Source: an uncultured Eubacteriales bacterium
GTDB lineage: Bacteria; Bacillota; Clostridia; Oscillospirales; UMGS1783
DNA length: 64,000 nt
Reading direction: 5' to 3'
Assembly: GCA_934456365.1 (NCBI GenBank)
Contig: CAKSHC010000004.1
Span: 78,258 to 142,257, forward strand
Shown: positions 58,617 to 64,000 of the stretch, one piece after another
Layout: the number at the start of each line of letters is the position of its first letter
Numbering within the stretch: the first letter of the stretch is position 1
The notes under the pieces: generated by a model
What the model saw: only the letters and a program-made list of their open reading frames with translations
What the model was told of the DNA's origin: nothing
The model's database searches: none
Program-made: the position numbers and the translations under genes

Positions 58617-59697
58617 TGCCGCAACCTCTTATCCCAAATCCCGCGCCGTTTTGCGCGCTGCCCGGGAGGCCGAGGTCCGCTTCGGCGGAAATCCCTCCCG
58701 CGGCGGCCACCGCATGACCCGCGCGCTGGACGAGGCGCTTTTCCGGGTGCGCGAAACGGCCGCCGTCCTTTTCGACGCGGCGCCCGAACGGGTGGTTTTC
58801 ACATCCGGCGCCACCCATGCGCTCAATCTCGCCCTTTTCGGACTTTGCGAGCCGGGAGAGGTCCTCGTTTCTCCGATGGAACACAACGCGACCCGCCGCC
58901 CCCTTTGCGCGCTGCGCGAAAGAGGGGTGCGCATGGTGCGTGCGCCGGGGCTTTCACCGGCTGATTTTGAGAGCGCCCTGACGCCGCAGACCCGTCTGCT
59001 CTGCACGGCGGCCATGACCAACACCACCGGCGCTCTTCTTGATGTGGCCGCTCTCGGCGCGCTTTGCCGCCGGCGCGGTCTTTTGTTCGTGGTCGACGCG
59101 GCGCAGGGCGGAGGGCTGATGGATCTGAAGGTGGATTCCTTTGGCATATCGGCTCTTTGCCTGGCCGGGCACAAGGCGCTGGGCGGGCTGCGCGGGTGCG
59201 GGCTTCTGATTTTGGGGAAGGATGTTTGCCCGCGTCCGCTTTTATGGGGCGGGTCGGGGATCCGCTCGCGCGAAGAAGAAATGCCGCCCGAGCTGCCCGA
59301 GCGCCTCGAGGCGGGCACGCTGCCCGTCGCGCCGCTTTTAGCGCTGGGGGAGGGGCTGCGCGCCTGTGAAGCGGAGGGCGCGGCTGCGCGGAGAGAGAAA
59401 GAACGCGCCCTGGCCGAAGAGGCCTTCTCGGGGCTTCTGTCGCTGCCCGGCTATGAGCTCTACGGCGGCCCGCCGCAAAGCGGCCTTTTGCTGCTGAACC
59501 GCAGGGGGCGACCTTCGGAGGAAACGGCGGCGCTGCTGGATGAGGCCGGAATCGCCGTGCGGGCGGGGCTTCACTGCGCGCCCGACGCGCACGCCTTTCT
59601 GCGCACGCCGCCCACGGGGGCGGTGCGGGTCAGCTTCGGGGCGGGGAACCGTCGGAAAGATGTAAAAAAACTATTAAGAACGCTGAAAAATTTTTAA
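58600..59697 (+). CDS. class V aminotransferase, cysteine desulfurase-like
   Basis: A 365-residue PLP enzyme. Lys192 in LAGHKALGG should bind PLP, and Cys326 in RAGLHCAPDAH is placed like the active-site Cys of SufS/CsdB-type enzymes; HNATRRPL and DAAQGGG are further matches. The start is GTG at 58600 with AAGGAGGGCG upstream. It most likely releases sulfur from cysteine (or selenium from selenocysteine) to the DUF3343 partner. No SufU or IscU scaffold is nearby, so general Fe-S assembly is less likely. Confidence 0.87.
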   Translation: MWYLDNAATSYPKSRAVLRAAREAEVRFGGNPSRGGHRMTRALDEALFRVRETAAVLFDAAPERVVFTSGATHALNLALFGLCEPGEVLVSPMEHNATRRPLCALRERGVRMVRAPGLSPADFESALTPQTRLLCTAAMTNTTGALLDVAALGALCRRRGLLFVVDAAQGGGLMDLKVDSFGISALCLAGHKALGGLRGCGLLILGKDVCPRPLLWGGSGIRSREEEMPPELPERLEAGTLPVAPLLALGEGLRACEAEGAAARREKERALAEEAFSGLLSLPGYELYGGPPQSGLLLLNRRGRPSEETAALLDEAGIAVRAGLHCAPDAHAFLRTPPTGAVRVSFGAGNRRKDVKKLLRTLKNF

Positions 59698-59704
59698 AAT
59701 CTGT

Positions 59705-59732
59705 TTGCATTCCGATCGGGCTATGGTAAAAT
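59705..59732 (+). promoter_or_regulatory. promoter of cdaA-cdaR
   Basis: TTGCAT (59705-59710), 16-base spacer, TAAAAT (59727-59732). Confidence 0.6.
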
Positions 59733-59764
59733 AGGTAAAAGACTGCACAGACGGAAGGGTTCAC

Positions 59765-60637
59765 ATGGGAGACTTCTTCAATTTCATCCTCAACAACCTG
59801 AAAACCTTTAACCCGATCACCGATACGCTCGATATTCTTCTGGTGACCTATGTCATCTATGTCGCGATCCAGTTTCTGAAGCAAACGAGAGCCGCCCCGC
59901 TCATCAAGGGGCTTGCTCTTTTGGCGGGGGTCACGGTTTTGGCCAATCTGCTCAAGATGAACGTGACCTCGTTTATCATCCGCAGCCTTCTGGAATTCGG
60001 CGTTCTAGTGCTGGTGATTATTTTTCAGCCCGAGCTGCGCGCCGTTCTGGAGCGGATGGGCCGCGGCAACATCGGCCGCCTCGGCGCGCTCTTCACACCG
60101 GAAAACGAACGCCGCGACGCGCAGCGCCGGGAGGAGGCCAAGAGCATTGTCGAGGCCGCGATGGATATGTCGCGCACCCGCACCGGCGCGCTGATCGTCA
60201 TTGAGGGGCGCACGCATTTGGGCGATATCGCCAAATCCGGCACCGAGCTTGACGCGCTGATTTCCAGCGATCTCATCAAAAACGTGTTTTATCCCAAATC
60301 GCCGCTGCATGACGGCGCGCTGATCCTGCGCGAGGGGAGGCTGTTTGCCGCCGGCTGCGTTTTGCCGCTGACGCAGAACATCTCTCTTTCCCGTGAGCTG
60401 GGCACCCGCCACCGCGCGGCTTTGGGGCTGAGCGAGGTGGCCGACTGCCTGGTGGTTGTGGTTTCGGAAGAAACCGGCAAGGTCAGCACCGCGCAAAACG
60501 GCGTGATGGTGCGCGATCTGGACGCCGACACTCTTTTCAACGCCATCTGCACCCACACCATTCCCGAAGAGCACGCTCCGCGTACCTTCAAGGATAAGGT
60601 GCGTGCGCTCTTTACCCGGAAGGGGGCGAAGAAATGA
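59765..60637 (+). CDS. cdaA: diadenylate cyclase CdaA
   Basis: A 290-residue membrane enzyme making cyclic di-AMP from two ATP. Three N-terminal helices (about 20-95) are followed by the DAC domain with the catalytic DGA (183-185) and RHR (215-217) motifs. c-di-AMP controls potassium and osmotic balance and wall homeostasis in Firmicutes. The neighbour cdaR overlaps by four bases. The glmM gene that often follows is absent within the window. Confidence 0.95.
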   Translation: MGDFFNFILNNLKTFNPITDTLDILLVTYVIYVAIQFLKQTRAAPLIKGLALLAGVTVLANLLKMNVTSFIIRSLLEFGVLVLVIIFQPELRAVLERMGRGNIGRLGALFTPENERRDAQRREEAKSIVEAAMDMSRTRTGALIVIEGRTHLGDIAKSGTELDALISSDLIKNVFYPKSPLHDGALILREGRLFAAGCVLPLTQNISLSRELGTRHRAALGLSEVADCLVVVVSEETGKVSTAQNGVMVRDLDADTLFNAICTHTIPEEHAPRTFKDKVRALFTRKGAKK

Positions 60638-61863
60638 GCTCCTTTGAAAAGCTTTTCAACAACAAGATCTTTCTTCTGGTGCTGTCGGCTCTGGTTGCCG
60701 TTGTGCTGTGGTTTTATGTCAATGGGGTGTATAACCCCGAGGATGTCAAGACCTACAACGATGTGGCGCTGAGCGTGGAGCTGGAGGGGAGCGTTCCGGA
60801 GCAGAACGGGCTGACCATCCTCTCGCTTTCCGATACCACGGTCGATGTGCGCCTGGAGGGCTCCCGCGTGACGCTGGTCAACACCCCGAAGGCCAATATT
60901 GTGGCCACGGTCGATCTCGGCGGGGTCACCCTTCCGGGCGAATACGATCTTCCCATCCGTGTGACCGTCAAGGCCAGCGGTCTGACGGTGCAGGAGCAGT
61001 CGCTCGCGACGGTTTCTGTTGTTTTTGAACGTACCGAAACCAAAAAGGTCGAGCCCAAGATCGTCACCTCCGGCACGGTGGAGCCGGGCTATATGCTGGC
61101 CGATGTGACCACCTCGCCCTCTGCCGTGACGGTAACGGGGCCGGTGTCGCTGGTGGATCGGATCGAGAATTTCCTGGTCAACGTGGATATCACCGGCGTG
61201 ACCACGGTGAAAACCGTCCGGCAGGAGCTTCAGTTGATCGACGCCGACGGCCGCCCGGTCACCAGCCGCTATTTCAAAACCGATGTGGACAGCGTGTCGG
61301 TCAACATTCCTATCTATTATATAAAGGAAGTTCCGTTGGCCATCACGGCGGTCAACAAGTCCGGCGGGACCGACGCTTCGGTTTTGAGCTATGAGATCGA
61401 GCCCAAAAAGGTGCGGATCGCAGGGCCGCAGGCCGAGATCGCTCTGATCAATCAGATCATCGTCGATACGGTCGATACCTCCCGCCTGGAAACGGGCGAT
61501 GTGCTGACCTACGATATGCCCGCGCCCAACGGGATCATGGTGCTTGACCCGGTGGAGGAGGTCACGGTGGATATCCGGATCGAGGAGGCGGTCACCCGCA
61601 CTTTCCGGGTTTCCAGTTTTGAAATGGCCAACATCGGCGACGGGGTTTATGCCTCGGTGCGCGACAGCTTCATCAGCGTGCGGGTGCGCGGCCTGTCTTC
61701 GGACATCGAAGCGCTCGACGTGTCGCAGATCCGCGGGATTATTGATCTCAGCTCGGTCACGGCAGCCGATTCCTATGCCACCGTTCCCGTCACCTTTGCC
61801 TTCCCGGAGGGGAGCAAGGTCGGCGTGGTCGGGAAGTACACCATATCCGTCAACATCCGTTAA
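60634..61863 (+). CDS. cdaR: CdaA regulator CdaR (YbbR-domain protein)
   Basis: A 409-residue protein: one N-terminal membrane helix (FLLVLSALVAVVLWFYVNGV) and about four extracellular YbbR repeats (recurring V-x-G/L...I-D-V strands, for example LSDTTVDVRLEGSR and EIEPKKVRIAGPQAEI). CdaR binds and modulates CdaA from outside. Translational coupling to cdaA supports the call. Confidence 0.93.
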   Translation: MSSFEKLFNNKIFLLVLSALVAVVLWFYVNGVYNPEDVKTYNDVALSVELEGSVPEQNGLTILSLSDTTVDVRLEGSRVTLVNTPKANIVATVDLGGVTLPGEYDLPIRVTVKASGLTVQEQSLATVSVVFERTETKKVEPKIVTSGTVEPGYMLADVTTSPSAVTVTGPVSLVDRIENFLVNVDITGVTTVKTVRQELQLIDADGRPVTSRYFKTDVDSVSVNIPIYYIKEVPLAITAVNKSGGTDASVLSYEIEPKKVRIAGPQAEIALINQIIVDTVDTSRLETGDVLTYDMPAPNGIMVLDPVEEVTVDIRIEEAVTRTFRVSSFEMANIGDGVYASVRDSFISVRVRGLSSDIEALDVSQIRGIIDLSSVTAADSYATVPVTFAFPEGSKVGVVGKYTISVNIR

Positions 61864-61865
61864 GG

Positions 61866-61898
61866 AAATCGGCTTCGCGGAAGCGAAGCCGATTTTTT
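61866..61898 (+). terminator. terminator between cdaR and the flavoprotein gene
   Basis: AAATCGGCTTCGC-GGAA-GCGAAGCCGATTT, 13-bp stem, ending in TTTTTT. The next gene starts 18 bases later without an evident promoter, so read-through must occur or it acts as an attenuator. Confidence 0.8.
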
Positions 61899-61915
61899 CC
61901 ATCGAGGTAGCTTGT

Positions 61916-63472
61916 ATGTATGTCATCCATGATCTGCGCTTTCCGATCGAAGCGCCCCTTTCCGAGGTTCTGGGACGGGCGGCCGCGAAGGCTCGCCTGC
62001 CGCTGGAGGACGCCTTTTTGCTGCGCCGCGCGGTGGACGCCCGGCGCGCCGTCCCGGTTTTCGTGTATTCGGTCGGGTTCCGAAGCGCCTTTGCCGGGGA
62101 TCGGCCGCCCGCCGTTTGGCTGGAGCCGTATGCGCCGCCTCGCCCGAGCGGGAAGGAGGCGCTGGCAGGTCGGCCGGTCGTCGTCGGCTTCGGCCCGGCC
62201 GGGATGTTTGCCGCGCTTCTGCTGGCGCGCGCCGGATATCGCCCGCTCGTTCTGGAACGCGGGGATTGCGTGGAGGAGCGCACCCGTGCTGTGGCGCGCT
62301 TTTTCGAAACCAGCGAGCTGGATCCCGATACCAACGTGCAGTTCGGCGCGGGCGGCGCCGGGACCTATTCCGACGGTAAGCTCAACACCCGGATCAACGA
62401 TCCCCGCTGCCGCTTTCTGCTGGATGAATTTGTCCGCTTCGGTGCGCCGGAGAGCATTCTCTGGCAGGCCAAGCCCCATATCGGAACGGATCTGCTGCGC
62501 GGCGTGGTGGCCAAAATCGCGCAGGAGATCGTCGCGCTCGGCGGTGAGATTGCCTATCGCGCGCCTCTGACCGATTGGGAAACCCACGATGGGGTCCTGT
62601 GCGGCGTGCGGGTCGGCGGGGTGGAGAAGATCCGGACCAACTGTCTGATCCTTGCCACCGGCCACAGTGCGCGGGATGTGTATGCCTTGGCGGCCCGCCA
62701 TGCCCTGCCGCTGGAGAAGAAGGCCTTTTCGGTCGGCGTGCGGGTGGAGCACCGGCAGGCGGAGGTCGACCGCACGCTTTACCGGGACTACGCCGGTCAT
62801 CCCGCCCTCGGCGCAGGGGAATACGCCTATTCCCTGCGGGTCGGCGGCCGCGGGGTTTATACCTTCTGCATGTGCCCCGGCGGCAAGGTGATCGCCGCGG
62901 CCAGCGAGGCGGGCGGTGTGGTAACCAACGGGATGAGCGAGAGCGCGCGGGACGGGGAAAACGCCAATGCCGCCCTTGCCGTTTCGGTTCTGCCTGCGGA
63001 TACGGACAGCGGGCTCTTTTCCGGCGTCGCCTTTCAGCGAGGGCTGGAGGAAGCCGCCTTTGCGGCGGCGGGCGATTTCCGGGCTCCGGCGCAGACGGCC
63101 GGAGATTTTCTGGCCGGGCGTAAAACCGGCGTTTTCGGGCGGGTGAAGCCCACCTATTCCCGCGGCGTGGTCGGCGCCGAGCTGCATACGATTTTGCCCG
63201 GGTTTGTGAGCGAGTATCTGGAGCTGGGGCTTCGCGCCTTTGCTCGTCAGGCGGCCTTTTTCGGGGAGGAGAGCGCGGTGCTGACCGGCGTGGAGACCCG
63301 CACCTCCGCTCCGCTGCGGATTCTGAGAAACGAGTCGTTTTGTTCGCCCGCGGCAGACGGGATCTATCCCTGCGGCGAAGGGGCCGGGTATGCCGGCGGG
63401 ATCCTGTCGGCCGCGGCAGACGGGCTGCGGGCCGCCGAGCATGTTCTGGAAAGGTACCGGGTGGCGGAATGA
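61916..63472 (+). CDS. FAD-dependent oxidoreductase (COG2509-like)
   Basis: A 518-residue flavoprotein. The N-terminal 80 residues form a small extra domain (DAFLLRRAVDARRAVPVFVY) typical of the COG2509 dehydrogenase group; the Rossmann motif VVVGFGPAGMFAALLLARAG lies near residue 88 and GIYPCGEGAGYAGGILSAA closes the FAD site. A NVQFGAGGAGTYSDGKLNTR segment is characteristic. The substrate is unknown. Overlap (ATGA) with the RseC-like gene links the two. Confidence 0.85.
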   Translation: MYVIHDLRFPIEAPLSEVLGRAAAKARLPLEDAFLLRRAVDARRAVPVFVYSVGFRSAFAGDRPPAVWLEPYAPPRPSGKEALAGRPVVVGFGPAGMFAALLLARAGYRPLVLERGDCVEERTRAVARFFETSELDPDTNVQFGAGGAGTYSDGKLNTRINDPRCRFLLDEFVRFGAPESILWQAKPHIGTDLLRGVVAKIAQEIVALGGEIAYRAPLTDWETHDGVLCGVRVGGVEKIRTNCLILATGHSARDVYALAARHALPLEKKAFSVGVRVEHRQAEVDRTLYRDYAGHPALGAGEYAYSLRVGGRGVYTFCMCPGGKVIAAASEAGGVVTNGMSESARDGENANAALAVSVLPADTDSGLFSGVAFQRGLEEAAFAAAGDFRAPAQTAGDFLAGRKTGVFGRVKPTYSRGVVGAELHTILPGFVSEYLELGLRAFARQAAFFGEESAVLTGVETRTSAPLRILRNESFCSPAADGIYPCGEGAGYAGGILSAAADGLRAAEHVLERYRVAE

Positions 63473-63873
63473 GAATTGAGGGAGAGGTTGTGTCCAGCCA
63501 AAACGGCGTGGCCGAGGTGAGGATCGAGCGCACCTCCGCCTGTGGCCATTCCTGCGAAACCTGCGGCGCCTGCGCCGGGAAGGAGCATATTTTCCGTGCG
63601 GCCGACCCGATCGGCTGCGCGCCCGGCGACCGGGTGGCTGTGGAAGCGAGAGATGGGCTTCCTTTGTGGATGAGCTTCTGCGTGTATCTGCTGCCTGTTC
63701 TGCTGGGAGTGGGGTTCTGTTTTCTCTGCCGGCTGCTGTGGGGAGAGGCCTGGACGCCGGTCGGAATTCCGGCGGCTCTGCTGGTCTGGGGAGCGGTTCT
63801 GATTCCGCTCAATCGGAGCCGCCGCAGGGGAACCGAGGGAGTTATCGTCGAACGGGAAATGTCGAAAAAGTGA
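63469..63873 (+). CDS. SoxR-reducing system protein RseC family
   Basis: A 134-residue protein: a small N-terminal domain with the Cys cluster ACGHSCETCGACAG (about residues 24-37), then two transmembrane helices (about 67-83 and 92-112) and a basic tail. This is the RseC/MucC layout. RseC proteins are linked to the Rsx/Rnf electron-transfer complex, which is not in this window. Coupling to the flavoprotein suggests a membrane redox role; that is inference. Confidence 0.85.
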   Translation: MRIEGEVVSSQNGVAEVRIERTSACGHSCETCGACAGKEHIFRAADPIGCAPGDRVAVEARDGLPLWMSFCVYLLPVLLGVGFCFLCRLLWGEAWTPVGIPAALLVWGAVLIPLNRSRRRGTEGVIVEREMSKK

Positions 63874-63932
63874 GTAATTTCAATGGTTTTTCGGTAATTC
63901 GAAAAAAATCGAAAAAAAGATGAAAAAAGCGC

Positions 63933-63961
63933 TTGACAATTGGGGGATGATTTAGTATACT
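63933..63961 (+). promoter_or_regulatory. strong promoter of a gene beyond the window
   Basis: TTGACA (63933-63938), 17-base spacer, TATACT (63956-63961). The 39 bases that follow contain GAGCGCTC and ATCC-GAAA-GGAT and look like the start of a structured leader or small RNA; it is cut off. Confidence 0.75.
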
Positions 63962-64000
63962 AAGTGAGCGCTCGAGAGAAGCGCAGCGATCCGAAAGGAT

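Noticed and set aside
63961..64000. glmS ribozyme or other named riboswitch after the last promoter
   Set aside because: Only 39 bases are visible and they do not match a known consensus well enough to name.

Overview
The window reads as a contiguous chromosomal segment of a GC-rich, spore-forming, anaerobic member of the Clostridia (Bacillota); an Oscillospirales-like gut bacterium fits best. The grounds are: strong AGGAGG ribosome binding sites and sigma-A promoters (TTGACA-17-TATAAT); sporulation genes (SpoIIE, SpoVT); Gram-positive lipoproteins (OppA, a serpin); an anaerobe-type oxidative stress operon (PerR, rubrerythrin, superoxide reductase, rubredoxin); and an ECF-type folate carrier under a THF riboswitch. 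The genus cannot be fixed from sequence alone. No rRNA, CRISPR array, prophage or transposase gene is present. Most intergenic gaps are short and hold an intrinsic terminator plus a promoter.

Layout. 0-3.3 kb: the tail of an exporter-like membrane protein, a metallo-hydrolase, an aldose-epimerase-like protein and ribokinase. 3.3-3.8 kb: a repeat-rich gap. 3.8-9.8 kb: one operon with a PucR/CdaR-type regulator, ftsE, ftsX, an M23 hydrolase, an S41 protease and nadA, for division-site wall hydrolysis and NAD synthesis. 10-17.3 kb: an XRE regulator, greA, lysS with an extra C-terminal tRNA-binding domain, an AT-richer two-gene island, and a large membrane protein. 17.4-20 kb (minus): an ECF S component and the DnaD/DnaC helicase-loading pair. 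20-22.2 kb: membrane pyrophosphatase. 22.4-24 kb (minus): the PerR operon. 24-27.2 kb: an intracellular GH10 enzyme facing an AraC regulator and an SDR. 27.2-29.8 kb: a hairpin-repeat array, two tRNAs, rpsB and tsf. 29.8-36.6 kb: a flavoprotein and the oligopeptide ABC transporter oppBCDF-oppA. 36.6-41.7 kb: tandem repeats, then serA, serC and spoIIE on the minus strand. 41.7-43 kb: L20 leader, infC, rpmI, rplT. 43.1-48.7 kb: spoVT, then a PhoB/PhoR-like pair with an HD hydrolase and a Na/phosphate cotransporter. 48.7-54 kb: a serpin, a beta-propeller protein and a split transketolase. 54-59.7 kb: folT, tyrS, feoAB and its small partner, DUF3343 and a cysteine-desulfurase-like enzyme. 59.8-63.9 kb: cdaA, cdaR, a flavoprotein and an RseC-like protein.

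Most interesting points. (1) The OppA lipoprotein appears to be a natural circular permutant: the segment that normally ends this family lies directly behind its signal peptide, and the protein stops where that segment would begin. (2) The two-component operon and the phosphate transporter 3 kb away share a tandem TTTAC(C/G)-N5-TTTACA box at exactly the same distance (32 nt) from the -10, which defines a small Pho regulon. (3) An array of short hairpins joined by ATTTCA linkers lies beside the tRNAs, three tandem copies of a roughly 92-bp unit follow oppA, and two further repeat families fill the 3.3-3.8 kb gap. (4) The spoIIE promoter has a 21-bp spacer, as in the Spo0A-activated promoter of Bacillus subtilis.
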